A DNA stretch of 64,000 bases from Adhaeribacter soli (GTDB lineage Bacteria; Bacteroidota; Bacteroidia; Cytophagales; Hymenobacteraceae): the NCBI RefSeq assembly GCF_008727925.1, contig NZ_VTWT01000012.1, positions 105,113 to 169,112 on the forward strand, given 5' to 3'. Under the pieces are notes generated by a model, which saw only the letters and a list, made by a program, of their open reading frames with translations, was not told the DNA's origin and searched no databases. Shown here piece after piece: positions 25,901 through 34,584 of the stretch. Within the stretch, counting starts at the first letter, position 1, and each line of letters begins with the position of its first letter. A program made the position numbers and the translations under genes.

Positions 25901-28224
25901 AAAAGGCGGCCCTGCAGTCTTCCATTGATGGCGGCGTTACCTGGCAGCATGTGGGCGCTTTCGGCGACCCGAACAACTGGTACAACAACAACAGTACATT
26001 TGGGCCAGGTGTAGGCGGCGGCGTGAAAGAAGGCTGGAGCGGAAATGCCACTTCCAACAATGGTTCCGGTGGCTGGTTAACCGCCAAGCACGCCTTAACC
26101 GGCCTGGGCGGACAATCTTCCGTATTGCTGCGCATCGCTTTCGGCTCCGATGGTATTGTTCAGGACAACGGCTTTGCCTTTGATGATGTGAGCATCTTTG
26201 AATCTCCGGCCAACGATGTTGGTGTGGTAGCCCTGACCGCTCCGGCGCTTTCCGGCTGCGGTTTCACCACTACCGAGCAGGTGTGTATTAGCATTACGAA
26301 CTACGGTTCGGCAGCCACTACTTCCTTCCCTGTTTCTTATCAGATCGGCAACAACCCGGTTGTAACCGAAACGGTAAGCACCCCGATTGCTCCGGGCGCT
26401 AGCCTGAATTACTGCTTTACCACCCGCGCCAACTTGGCTGCCGGCGGTAACTATAACTTCACTTTCACTACCAACCTGGCAAACGATGGCGACCCAAGCA
26501 ATAACACCTTGACCAAGGTAGTTGCCAACCCGCTCATCAACGTGTTCCCACATACCCAGGATTTTGAAACTTCTACTGCAGGCGCACCGGGCACCTTGCC
26601 GGCCGGCTGGAGCATTACACCTGCTACCGGTTTCCGCTGGGAAGTAGAAGACGGCCCGACTTCCTCAACCGATACCGGCCCGAACGTAGACCATACAACC
26701 GGCGCAGCAGGCGGTAAATTTGTTTACACCGAAGCTTCTTCCGGCTCAACCGGAGACATTGCCGAACTGATCTCCCCATGCATTGACCTGACAGGCTTAT
26801 CAACCCCTGGCTTTGAATTCTGGTACCACATGGCCGGCACTGCCATGGGCTCGATGGATATTGACGTAACTACCAACAACGGCACTACCTGGACCACGCT
26901 GCATACCTTCACCGGCCAGCAGCAGACCAGCGAGTCTGACCCTTGGTTGAAGCGCACCATCAGCCTGGCAGGTTATACCGGCATGGTAAAGATCCGCTTC
27001 AAAGGAACCCGCGGCAACAGCTTTGAAGGTGACATGGCCATTGACGACGTACGCTTCTACAACATTGGCGCAGTAGATCTAGGTATTACTTCCTTTACCC
27101 CATTAACCAAGATCTGCGGCTTTACCAACAACGAGCAGGTTCAGGTAATGATCGATAACCTGGGCGGCCTGAATGCCACCGGCTTTACCATGTCGTACAC
27201 GGTAGACGGCGGCACTGCGGTAACAGAAACCTTTACCGGTACGCTGGCCCCGAACTCTCCAACTACCTTCACCTTTGCCCAGGGCGCGAACCTTTCTGCC
27301 CCAGGCCCGCACACAATTGTGGTAACCATTACCGGCAACGGCGATCCGAATGCTACTAACAACACCATTACCTACACCATTACCAACGCTACTTTAACGG
27401 GTATGCCACCGGTAATCGACTTTGAAACCGCTACCACCGACCTGTCGATTATGCGGGTAGTAAAAGGCACCAAAGGTAATGTGACCGAAGGAACTGGCGC
27501 CAGCTTTGGCACAGGCACCAAAGGTATGATTATGGATGCCACTTCAGCTACCGGCTGGACCATTCCTGCCGGCACGGTTAACCCGTGGACCAATAACCTG
27601 GATAACTTTGCCGGCACGTACCTGTGCTTTAATCCGACCAGCAACGGCCAGAACGACTCACTGTGGCTGTACTTTGATCTGAAGCAGCTCTACAAAGGAG
27701 CCAGTGCCAACACCAACTTCCGCGTAACCGTGAACGGTACCCCGGTTGGCGGCAACCAGACCACTCCGGCCAACACCTACCGTCCGCCGTTCTCCGGCAC
27801 CGGCGGAACTACCAACTGGACCCCGATCAAGATCAGCCTGCTGCAGTATGCCAACCTGCCAAACATCCAGATCGGTTTTGAATCGAGCGTGTCTGAGCCG
27901 TATGCTAATGGCACAGGAACTGCTAACCTGATAGACAACATCCGGATTCGCAGAGTGGCTGCCTCTCCAAGCGGAGTAAGCAAAGGTTTACTGGCCGGAC
28001 AGGTGAATGTTTATCCGAACCCATCGGCTGGTATCTTCCAGGTGAGCCTGCCGGAAGGCAAAGTTTACCAACTGGAAGTAACCGACCTGACCGGCAGAAG
28101 AATCCTGAGCAAAGAAACCAGGGACAACACAAGCCTTGATCTCAGCAAAGCTGCCAAAGGTATTTACCTGCTTAAAGTAACTACCCAGGGTGCTTCTACC
28201 ATGAAGAAGATCATTGTGGAATAA
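22987..28224 (+). CDS. Large secreted mosaic protein with type IX secretion sorting domain
   Basis: 1745 residues. Signal peptide to about residue 40 (SAYQGALA then Q). Then: a beta-sandwich region (about 45-215); an Ig-like domain (about 220-315, TYQWQSSANGTTGW); a right-handed beta-helix (about 340-760) with repeated N-x-F/I-x-x-N rungs such as NNTFQNNTIIGGYYGIYNY; then three CARDB-like repeats each opening D-(A/V)-G-V...SGCG / ICGF, alternating with jelly-roll or MAM-like modules (FENFEAGNGGW, QDFETSTAGAPG); and a C-terminal sorting domain (VNVYPNPSAGIFQVSLPEG ... GIYLLKV). It is probably a cell-surface or matrix adhesin exported by the T9SS. It has no catalytic motif, and residue ranges are approximate. 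The downstream half has GC-rich, very uniform codon use. Confidence 0.9.
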   Translation: MRKTLHASLRAPVLLFKGRASRFLTLLLLFLFSAYQGALAQTTTISTETGTNFTGGNGVGGNAAITFVVENTNNYDIILTGVDMYWETTYNGTIPTLWYSSTSLSGAPTIAAPDWTSIATGPAVAVTSNAYYPALTNLTFVIPAGTQYRFALQTSLGVNYSGASPVPSPSVLSAGGVNLKVYDATVGTAAVGFGGAFPNPTNTPRAFTGRIHFKQATPCVTPPNAGQAVSSVATVCPNTNFRLSLTGTSGGMGNTLGLTYQWQSSANGTTGWTNIAGATASFLNTTQATTTHYRAQLTCSGQTANSTPVQVTTTATPVSGTFTIDKNAPASATSFQSFAAAIGSIECGGASGPIVFNVATGSGPYNENMVIPAIPGTSATNTITINGNGNTLTGAVSTSAALQLNGAKYVRVNNLTIEALPTATSGQVVHLTNGAENNIFTGNTIRHTGSLTSTATSYAVYIYTGSNNNNTFQNNTIIGGYYGIYNYSVSTTATQNNNQFIGNTLRDQYYYGIYNYYTTGTLIEGNDISRPTRTNAGFYYGIYLSTGNINVDIVKNRIHNTHGAASSLTGDVYPIYITGSDAPTGSENIISNNLIYDINNTGWIYGIYSGGSDGSHFYHNSISINNSANTGTVRGFYQTTAATNVRFINNIVSIVTGTSGTKHALYFGTTTSTITSNNNVLYVSGGSSSSGIGYYSTNRATLADWQTANGNAYDQNSVSANPQFVNLTNGNLIPTSGAVNNIGQPGTGVLQDVTGATRSTTTPDAGAYEFTPAAIDAGVSAISSPVSGCGMTSQETITITIQNSGTTPISGFPVSYTINGGNAVTENYSGTIAAGQSATYSFTTKANLGTAGTYTIVAQTNLSGDGLAANDAFTKTVTAIPSISTYPYFENFEAGNGGWVAGGTSSSWALGTPAKSVINSAGSGTKSWVTNLTGDYNASEQSQVVGPCFNLSSLVQPIITLKIWWNMENNYEKAALQSSIDGGVTWQHVGAFGDPNNWYNNNSTFGPGVGGGVKEGWSGNATSNNGSGGWLTAKHALTGLGGQSSVLLRIAFGSDGIVQDNGFAFDDVSIFESPANDVGVVALTAPALSGCGFTTTEQVCISITNYGSAATTSFPVSYQIGNNPVVTETVSTPIAPGASLNYCFTTRANLAAGGNYNFTFTTNLANDGDPSNNTLTKVVANPLINVFPHTQDFETSTAGAPGTLPAGWSITPATGFRWEVEDGPTSSTDTGPNVDHTTGAAGGKFVYTEASSGSTGDIAELISPCIDLTGLSTPGFEFWYHMAGTAMGSMDIDVTTNNGTTWTTLHTFTGQQQTSESDPWLKRTISLAGYTGMVKIRFKGTRGNSFEGDMAIDDVRFYNIGAVDLGITSFTPLTKICGFTNNEQVQVMIDNLGGLNATGFTMSYTVDGGTAVTETFTGTLAPNSPTTFTFAQGANLSAPGPHTIVVTITGNGDPNATNNTITYTITNATLTGMPPVIDFETATTDLSIMRVVKGTKGNVTEGTGASFGTGTKGMIMDATSATGWTIPAGTVNPWTNNLDNFAGTYLCFNPTSNGQNDSLWLYFDLKQLYKGASANTNFRVTVNGTPVGGNQTTPANTYRPPFSGTGGTTNWTPIKISLLQYANLPNIQIGFESSVSEPYANGTGTANLIDNIRIRRVAASPSGVSKGLLAGQVNVYPNPSAGIFQVSLPEGKVYQLEVTDLTGRRILSKETRDNTSLDLSKAAKGIYLLKVTTQGASTMKKIIVE

Positions 28225-28247
28225 ACTTCCTGATAGTACCTTAACTG

Positions 28248-28277
28248 AAAAGCCCCGGCAAGTTGCCGGGGCTTTTT
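28248..28277 (+). terminator. Rho-independent terminator of the large secreted protein gene
   Basis: AAAAGCCCCGGCAA (28248-28261) pairs with TTGCCGGGGCTTTT (28263-28276), followed by T's. It begins 24 bp after the stop codon. The A-rich upstream side means it may also stop the opposing murF-alr transcript. Confidence 0.9.
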
Positions 28278-28349
28278 GTTTAAAAGGACATCAGCATAAA
28301 GCATCAGAAAATTCAGCTTCAATGGCTACCTCCCCGATGGAAACGCTAT

Positions 28350-30836
28350 TTATTCGGCATAAAAAACCCGTTTTACCCGGGGGCTTACGTTCGTTAAGAG
28401 CTCGTAGGGAATGGTGCCTATCCTTTTGGCCAGTTCGGTAATGGAAAGCTCCGGCCCGAAAACGGTTACTTCATCGCCTTCTTCAATATCTTTCAAACCA
28501 CTTATGTTTACCATGCACATATCCATGCAAACGTTCCCGATAAGGGGCGCTCGCTGGCCTTTGATCAGTACTTCGCCGGTACCATTGCCGAAGCGGCGGT
28601 CGTAGCCATCAGCGTAGCCAATGGCCAGGGTGGCAGTTCTCAGGTCGGTTTCGGCCACACCTTTGCGGCTGTAGCCTACCGTATCGCCTTTCTGCACTTC
28701 CTTTATCTGGGAAATAGTGGTTTTCAGGGTACCAACGGTTTGCAGGGCGCTTTGCTCCGTACCGGTAGCTTCCACGCCGTACAAGCCAATGCCCAGACGA
28801 ACCATATCGAGGTGGTGTTCCGGGAAACGCACGATACCCGCCGAATTGAGAATGTGTTTGATGACCGGGTAGCCTACATTCGTTTCAATCTGAAGCGCCA
28901 TTTGCCGGAACAGGGCGATCTGCTGTTGGGAGAAATCGTTGTAAATGGCTTCGTCGGCGCCGGCCAGGTGACTGAAAACGCTGGCAATTTTAACCCGTTC
29001 GTCAGTTTTCAGCAAATCGCACACCGTTGCCAGTTCTTCTTCCACAAACCCCAGGCGGTGCATGCCGGTATCGAGTTTCAGGTGAATATGAAATTGAGCG
29101 GATTTTTCGGTTTGAATGAACTCCAGAAAACTGCGTAGCTGGCTCAGCGAATAAATTTCCGGTTCCAGGTGATAACGTAGTAACTGCACAAAATTATCCG
29201 GCGCGGTATTCATGACCATAATCGGCAAACTGATCCCGTTTTCGCGCAGGGAAACGCCTTCGTCGGCGTAGGCCACGGCCAGGTAATCGACGCGGTGAAA
29301 CTGGAGCAGGTTGGCAATTTCGTAGGAACCGCTGCCGTACGCAAAAGCCTTTACCATAACCATAATTCTGGTTTCGGGCTGCAGTTTGGCGCGGTAGAAA
29401 TTGAGGTTGTGCACCAGGGCATCGAGGTTTACTTCCAGTACTGTGCCGTGCACTTTTTTGCCAAAAAGCCCTACTATTTTCTCGAAGCCGAAAACCCGCG
29501 CCCCTTTTACCAGAATGGTTTCGTTGTGAAACTGGTCGGCTTTGAAATGGGCCAGGAAATCGGCGGTAGTTTCGTAAAACTCGGTGCCGGCGCGGAATTT
29601 CTCTTTATTACGGCTGATCACTTTTCCGATCCCGATCAGACGGTTTACCTGCCGGTTATTCAGGGCGGCGGCCACTTCGGAATACAGCATTTCTTCGGTT
29701 AAACCCGATTCGAGCAGGTCGGAAAGAATAACCGTTTTCTGCTGGTGCCGTTTCTGGTTTACGAGCAAGTCCAAAGCGGTGGAAAGGCCGGCCAGATCGT
29801 TATTATACGTATCGTCGATGAGGTAGCAGTTGTGAATGGCTTCCTTCATTTCCAGGCGCATGGCCACGGGCTGCAGCTTATCGAAACGCTGCTGCATTAC
29901 TTCCGGGGACAGGCCGCGCCAGGCCAGCACCGCCAGGCAATGCAGCGCGTTCTGCACCGAAGCCGGATCGGTAAACGGAATTTCCAGCCGGTAATCTTCT
30001 TCCTGAAACTGATAGGAAACCAGGGTTTTATCGCCGGAAGGAATAGCCGCAAGGATCTGCAGATCGGCCGGGCCTTGCATAGACCAGGTAAAGGTTTTTA
30101 TTTTCAGCTGCTTTACTAGTTTATCGAGCGTTTTTTCTTCGGCGTTGTAAAACAGGATATCCGCGTCAGAAAAAAGACGAAGCTTCTCGGCAGTTTTCTG
30201 TTCCCGGTTTTCGAAGCCTTCGTCGTGGGCCGGGCCTACGTTCGTAAAAATGCCGATGGTGGGCCGGATGATCTTTTGCAGTTTCTCCATTTCGCCGGTT
30301 TGGGAAATGCCGGCTTCGAAAATACCGAGGGTGTGGGTTCTGGCAATCTGCCAGACGGAAAGCGGCACACCGATCTGGGAATTATAGCTACGCGGGCTTT
30401 TCACCACTTTTTCGTCCGGACTTAACAGTTGCGCGAGCCATTCTTTTACGATGGTTTTGCCGTTGCTGCCGGTTATGCCGATCACGGGTAAGAAGAACTG
30501 CTCGCGGTGGTATTGGGCAATTTGCTGCAGGGCATCCAGGCTGTTTTCCACTTTCAGAAAATTGGCTTCCGGGAAACTCATCTCCAGTCCGTCTTCGTCT
30601 TTCACGCCCGGAATGGCATCTTCCCGTTCCACCACAAACTGCCGCACGCCCCGCGCATACAAAGCCGAAACGTAATCATGCCCGTCGTTGAAAGCGCCCT
30701 TAATGGCAAAGAAAAGCGTGCCGGACGGTTGGGTTATTTTGCGGCTGTCGGTAAGCAGGTGGTGTACCGTTTGCTCCTGCACAAACTGCATAACAACGCC
30801 TTCGGTAATGGGAGCAAGTTCGGAAAAGGTCAGCAT
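28350..30836 (-). CDS. Fused UDP-MurNAc-tripeptide:D-Ala-D-Ala ligase and alanine racemase
   Basis: 828 residues from the ATG at 30836 (MLTFSELAP). The frame stays open 31 codons upstream, but that part overlaps the previous gene's terminator and a -7 box, so the shorter start is preferred. The N-terminal MurF half (about 1-455) has DSRKI, the P-loop GITGSNGKT (120-128) and the Mur motif GIFEAGISQTGE. The C-terminal racemase (about 460-828) has the PLP Lys496 in VMVKAFAYGSG and GYSRKGVAE. Thus one protein makes D-alanine and adds D-Ala-D-Ala to the peptidoglycan precursor. The fusion is characteristic of Bacteroidota. Confidence 0.96.
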   Translation of the reverse strand: MLTFSELAPITEGVVMQFVQEQTVHHLLTDSRKITQPSGTLFFAIKGAFNDGHDYVSALYARGVRQFVVEREDAIPGVKDEDGLEMSFPEANFLKVENSLDALQQIAQYHREQFFLPVIGITGSNGKTIVKEWLAQLLSPDEKVVKSPRSYNSQIGVPLSVWQIARTHTLGIFEAGISQTGEMEKLQKIIRPTIGIFTNVGPAHDEGFENREQKTAEKLRLFSDADILFYNAEEKTLDKLVKQLKIKTFTWSMQGPADLQILAAIPSGDKTLVSYQFQEEDYRLEIPFTDPASVQNALHCLAVLAWRGLSPEVMQQRFDKLQPVAMRLEMKEAIHNCYLIDDTYNNDLAGLSTALDLLVNQKRHQQKTVILSDLLESGLTEEMLYSEVAAALNNRQVNRLIGIGKVISRNKEKFRAGTEFYETTADFLAHFKADQFHNETILVKGARVFGFEKIVGLFGKKVHGTVLEVNLDALVHNLNFYRAKLQPETRIMVMVKAFAYGSGSYEIANLLQFHRVDYLAVAYADEGVSLRENGISLPIMVMNTAPDNFVQLLRYHLEPEIYSLSQLRSFLEFIQTEKSAQFHIHLKLDTGMHRLGFVEEELATVCDLLKTDERVKIASVFSHLAGADEAIYNDFSQQQIALFRQMALQIETNVGYPVIKHILNSAGIVRFPEHHLDMVRLGIGLYGVEATGTEQSALQTVGTLKTTISQIKEVQKGDTVGYSRKGVAETDLRTATLAIGYADGYDRRFGNGTGEVLIKGQRAPLIGNVCMDMCMVNISGLKDIEEGDEVTVFGPELSITELAKRIGTIPYELLTNVSPRVKRVFYAE

Positions 30837-30860
30837 AGCGTTTCGGGAAATGAGTGGCAG

Positions 30861-30868
30861 CAAAGGTA
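30861..30868 (-). promoter_or_regulatory. -7 box of murF-alr
   Basis: On the minus strand this reads TACCTTTG, a perfect TAnnTTTG, 25 bp upstream of the preferred start at 30836. No clear -33 TTG is seen. It supports the shorter start codon. Confidence 0.55.
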
Positions 30869-30927
30869 CGAAACCGGCAGCGAGGTTGAATGGTTTTGGA
30901 ATTGGTTTTGTGGAAACGTTGCCAAAC

Positions 30928-30958
30928 AAAAAAGCCTGCTGAGGCAGCAGGCTTTTTT
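30928..30958 (-). terminator. Terminator of the M43 metalloprotease gene
   Basis: AAAAAAGCCTGCTG (30928-30941) pairs with CAGCAGGCTTTTTT (30945-30958) around a 3-base loop. On the minus strand a T6 run follows the stem. It lies 19 bp past the stop codon at 30977. Confidence 0.88.
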
Positions 30959-30976
30959 GTTGATGTGTTAGGAAAA

Positions 30977-33196
30977 TTATTGAATTATTATCTGCTCTTT
31001 AATTATTTCATTTCCAGAGTTTATATGAAGATAATATAGGCCTTTAGGTAGGTTCATGGTTTCAATGGAGTTACTTTCACTAGAAAGCTTTCCTTTGCGA
31101 ACAACTTTACCTTGATTATTAAACAAGTTGTAATCAGCTAAGCTTTGCATTGTTTTAATTGATTGGCCCTGAACTGAATTTTTTTTTTCGGCAGTAATAT
31201 TGACAATATCAGTAGCTGGATTTGGATAAATTGAATAGTTGGTTCCTGCTGAACTAAATCGGCAACCACCTCCTACGCAAACAGTAACAAGATTTGATAC
31301 AGTTGTACCACAAGCATTTGAGGTTGAAGTTGAAATGTTGTAATTTCGATTAGGAGTACCAGGTGGAATGGTAACGGTATAGTTGAATAAATAACGACCA
31401 AATCCATATTGGATAGGATCTCCAATCATATCAAGAATCCAGTTAGATGGATATACCAAATTAAAGGTTCCAGTTCTTATATCTCCACCCGTTAAGGTCA
31501 AATTAAATTGTGAACCTGCACTTGCATTTATTTTCGTGGTTCCAGTAAAATTTGGAGTTATTGGACTTCCTACCCAGAAACTATATTCAGCAGGGTCGGA
31601 ATAATCATTACAAGAAGGACTATAAGCATATACCTTTAAATTAACGTATCCTGAATAATTAGCATCCGCAACTATTAATGTAACTTGAGAATTTGCAATA
31701 AGTGTCCTTATGTGTGTGGCTTGATCAAGTATAGAAGGTTTCTTTGGACTACCCCAATTATCAGAACTCTCTTTTATATTTACAGCATGACCAGGGTAAA
31801 TTTCGAATTTATAAGAGGTTACATTAGCAGGATGCGATGCCTGAATTGAGATTCCTTGGTCAAACATATTGACAGGAGGACACATAATTGTAGGAACCCC
31901 AGAAACTGTTGGAGAGGGAGACAATTTTGACTTTATACCTGTAATCGTAAGTGAACCATTTCGAGTTACTGCAGGATTACAAGAACTCGTAGCAGTTACT
32001 GAGATTGTAGCAGGAAGGCTTGGATTAGAGTTTTGCTTAATTTTAATTACACTCTCGTTTGCACTCCCAATTACCGACCAACCTGAAGGCAATGACCAGC
32101 TATACGCAGTATTTGGTAAGCTTTCCGTAGTGTAGGTTAGTTCACCCAAGCAATCCACATCGGTCTGGCCACTTATAGTTAAAATGGAAGGCATAGTATA
32201 CGTAGAATTACAGCCGATTAATTTCCTTCCCCCGTATTCTAATGCAGCTTCCATTCTCCTTTTTTGACCTTCAGTAAACATGAGACTACATGATTGATCT
32301 GTATAATCCATGAAATTCATGAACATAGTACCATTTGGTAAAGACTTATCGCAAGCTTGGGTGTTTGTGGGAAATGAAGGGCAATTATAGTTAGGTCCCT
32401 GCTGTTTAGGAGTATCACTTACTTCATCATCATCATTACAGTCTGGATAACCATTGGCATCATGGCTTTCTCCAAATATATGTTTTAGATTAAGCCAATG
32501 TCCAACTTCATGGACGGCTGTACGACCTAAATTAAAGTTGGGTAGAACTGTTCCTTGAGTGCCGAATACTTGGTAATCTAAAACCACACCATCTATTCTT
32601 GGGTCACCCAAAGGCGGTGCCCCGTAACCATTAAAACCAGCCTCTAAATCACAGACCCAAATATTAAGATATCTATCGCGATCCCAAGCTGCACTAGAAT
32701 TCATTGGGCTGAAGCCTATCTTATTTATATCTCCTATATTACGTTTTTCAAATACACTTAAACTAGTAGATGCTCTTAAAATACTTGCTAATTGGAACTG
32801 TATCTGAATATCAGCTGCAAGAGAAACAAATGCTGCAGGAACATTTGCAATATCCGAATTAGATTTAGAAAAATCCCGGTTTAATGCGGTAATTTGTGAA
32901 TGTACCTGCTGATCGGTTACATACCCCATAGTGGGTCCAGGAGAAACAATATGTACTACTACAGGTATAGTAATGGTTCCTAGTCTGCGTTGTGATGCAG
33001 GTGAATAATTAGCAATGTAGGCTTTTGTTTGTTTCTCAAGCTGATCCAATCGGCTTTTATAATCCGGATCAACTTTAAATTGTTGAGTTAAAAACTCCAT
33101 TGTACCACAGGGTTCCGGTGTAGTTTGCGCTTGACCAATTTCGCAATTGATGAGCAAAGAGCATCCCATTAGAAATTTAAGAAATTTCTTTTTCAT
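30977..33196 (-). CDS. Secreted M43 (pappalysin-type) zinc metalloprotease with T9SS sorting domain
   Basis: 739 residues. Signal peptide at 1-23 (LLINCEIGQA then Q). The catalytic domain spans about 60-330: zinc motif HEVGHWLNLKH with His229, Glu230, His233 and His239, then the Met-turn MFMNFMDYTDQSC typical of M43B. Paired cysteines (C-N-D-D-D, NCPSFP, ACDKS) fit the family. Residues about 340-640 are Ig/PKD-like beta domains (PNTAYSWSLPSGW). The C-terminus has SIYPNPATDIVNITAEK ... GLYYLHI, the type A sorting signal. The gene is markedly more AT-rich, with more A/T-ending codons than the flanking genes, suggesting horizontal acquisition. It has its own terminator. Confidence 0.93.
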   Translation of the reverse strand: MKKKFLKFLMGCSLLINCEIGQAQTTPEPCGTMEFLTQQFKVDPDYKSRLDQLEKQTKAYIANYSPASQRRLGTITIPVVVHIVSPGPTMGYVTDQQVHSQITALNRDFSKSNSDIANVPAAFVSLAADIQIQFQLASILRASTSLSVFEKRNIGDINKIGFSPMNSSAAWDRDRYLNIWVCDLEAGFNGYGAPPLGDPRIDGVVLDYQVFGTQGTVLPNFNLGRTAVHEVGHWLNLKHIFGESHDANGYPDCNDDDEVSDTPKQQGPNYNCPSFPTNTQACDKSLPNGTMFMNFMDYTDQSCSLMFTEGQKRRMEAALEYGGRKLIGCNSTYTMPSILTISGQTDVDCLGELTYTTESLPNTAYSWSLPSGWSVIGSANESVIKIKQNSNPSLPATISVTATSSCNPAVTRNGSLTITGIKSKLSPSPTVSGVPTIMCPPVNMFDQGISIQASHPANVTSYKFEIYPGHAVNIKESSDNWGSPKKPSILDQATHIRTLIANSQVTLIVADANYSGYVNLKVYAYSPSCNDYSDPAEYSFWVGSPITPNFTGTTKINASAGSQFNLTLTGGDIRTGTFNLVYPSNWILDMIGDPIQYGFGRYLFNYTVTIPPGTPNRNYNISTSTSNACGTTVSNLVTVCVGGGCRFSSAGTNYSIYPNPATDIVNITAEKKNSVQGQSIKTMQSLADYNLFNNQGKVVRKGKLSSESNSIETMNLPKGLYYLHINSGNEIIKEQIIIQ

Positions 33197-33376
33197 TGGT
33201 TTGTTTGTTAGATGAAAGTAAATGCCTACTCTTTCATGGATTTTCAGCGTTCTCCATTTGAAGTAAGATTTACATGCAGGTTTTTAGAGCGGGTAAGATG
33301 TGCGTAAGATTATAACAAATAAGCATAAAAACAATACACTAATCTGTTATTAAATTGTAACTTTTTAACAAAACGT

Positions 33377-33408
33377 AAAAAAGCCCCACAGCAATGCTAC
33401 AGGGCCTT
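33377..33408 (-). terminator. Probable terminator of the cupredoxin gene
   Basis: On the minus strand, AAGGCCCTGTAGC ... GCTGTGGGGCTT forms an imperfect stem with an internal mismatch loop, followed by T6. It lies about 30 bp past the stop at 33437. Confidence 0.55.
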
Positions 33409-33436
33409 AATCAGGAAACAGTCACTTTATTAAAAT

Positions 33437-34051
33437 TTATTTCGAGAGGATCAGCCGTTTATTTTCTACCAGTTTATCCTGGTTCCAGAGGCCGTAAAAA
33501 TAGATACCGGCAGGCAGGCTGCTCAGGTCCACTTCCAGGTCTTTGCCGGCGGCAGGTAACTCGGCAGCCGAAATGGTTTTTACCGTCCGGCCGATAGCGT
33601 TTGTAAACCTCACCTCGTATTTTTCCGCGCCGGAAGTTTGCAGCGCCAGTTTTAAAAGCCCGGAAGCCGGGTTGGGATAGGCAATTAAAACAGTGCCTTT
33701 TTGCTGGTCTTCGCCGAGGCCGGTTGGGCCGGCCAGTACCCGGATAGTACCCGTCATGGCAGGGTGCGCCGTACAGTGGTAGGCATAGGTGCCCGGCGTA
33801 TTAAAAACCTGGGTAAAAGTGGGGTTGCCGGAACCTAAGGTAAAGGTGGCCCAGGCGGAAGGCGTGCTGTTCGACATAGTTGGGTGGGTGCCGGAAGACC
33901 ACTGCCAGGTAACGCTTTCGCCAGCATTAATGGTAACCTGGTTCGGGCTGTAGGCAAAGTCGGAAATGGTTACGGTGGCATTGGCGGCCTGTACATGCTG
34001 GCCTAAAAAGAAGCAGGCCAGAAGGCCGAAAAGAGTAGCGGTTTTTCTCAT
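33437..34051 (-). CDS. Plastocyanin/azurin-like cupredoxin with T9SS sorting domain
   Basis: 204 residues. Signal peptide at 1-22 (GQHVQAA). The cupredoxin domain (about 24-107) has a complete type 1 copper site: His56 (SGTHPTMS), then Cys93, His96 and Met99 in YHCTAHPAMTG. The C-terminal 80 residues are a T9SS sorting domain (LIAYPNPASGLLKLAL ... GIYFYGLW). It is therefore a secreted or surface-anchored electron-transfer or copper-handling protein. The domain layout (plastocyanin plus CTD) is seen in other Bacteroidota. It has its own good promoter and lies next to another T9SS substrate, but on base composition the two do not look alike. Confidence 0.93.
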   Translation of the reverse strand: MRKTATLFGLLACFFLGQHVQAANATVTISDFAYSPNQVTINAGESVTWQWSSGTHPTMSNSTPSAWATFTLGSGNPTFTQVFNTPGTYAYHCTAHPAMTGTIRVLAGPTGLGEDQQKGTVLIAYPNPASGLLKLALQTSGAEKYEVRFTNAIGRTVKTISAAELPAAGKDLEVDLSSLPAGIYFYGLWNQDKLVENKRLILSK

Positions 34052-34089
34052 AGTTACAGTGCTTTTAAGGACGTTTCAGATTTAACAGC

Positions 34090-34120
34090 CAAAAATAAGG
34101 AGAAGGCAACTATTGTTCAA
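34090..34120 (-). promoter_or_regulatory. Promoter of the cupredoxin gene
   Basis: On the minus strand the -7 box TATTTTTG is at 34097-34090 and TTG at 34120-34118, 20 bp apart. This fits the Bacteroidota consensus fully. The -7 box is 38 bp before the start codon at 34051. Confidence 0.7.
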
Positions 34121-34194
34121 AGTAAATGTTGCTCAGCCAGAATAAGTTAGCCCTGAACCGGTATAATGGCAATCTGACAGAGAAGTAAGTAAAA

Positions 34195-34222
34195 GGATAT
34201 TGGTATCTGGATATTGGTATCT
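34195..34222. repeat. Two tandem 14-bp repeats, plus a dispersed repeat copy nearby
   Basis: GGATATTGGTATCT occurs twice in direct succession. Further on, 34384-34411 carries a copy of the repeat family also found at 17243-17268. The rest of 34121-34550 shows no gene. Confidence 0.7.
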
Positions 34223-34550
34223 GGACTAAAAGTATACAAGATTCTATCACTCGACCCAATACAAAGTCGAATTCCCTTTCAAGCTAATCAATTATTTTAG
34301 CCTTGCCCCTTAAGTAATGGGATCAAATTAATTTCAACTACTACAATTGTCATTTTGTAGAAAATTTATGGGTTTCCAGCTTTGAATTCACAAGATTCTT
34401 CCAGAATGACAGAAAAGAAAGGAATGTTAGTGAGTAAAATAAATTTGTCCATTTACTTAAAAATTACAGGCACTTTTCCATCTCAGGCAGTTGCAAACCC
34501 ATCAAGTACATCTGCATTGGAAAGCTTTAGGCCATTACTGCCGTATACCC

Positions 34551-34558
34551 TACCTTTG
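34551..34558 (+). promoter_or_regulatory. -7 box of the RarD-like gene
   Basis: TACCTTTG matches TAnnTTTG exactly. It lies 26 bp before the TTG start at 34585. A -33 TTG is not clear. Confidence 0.5.
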
Positions 34559-34584
34559 CAGCCATTTTTACTATCGTTTTTATT

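Noticed and set aside
30837..30929. N-terminal extension of MurF-Alr by 31 codons
   Set aside because: The extension overlaps a perfect -7 box and the preceding gene's terminator hairpin and has no family similarity.
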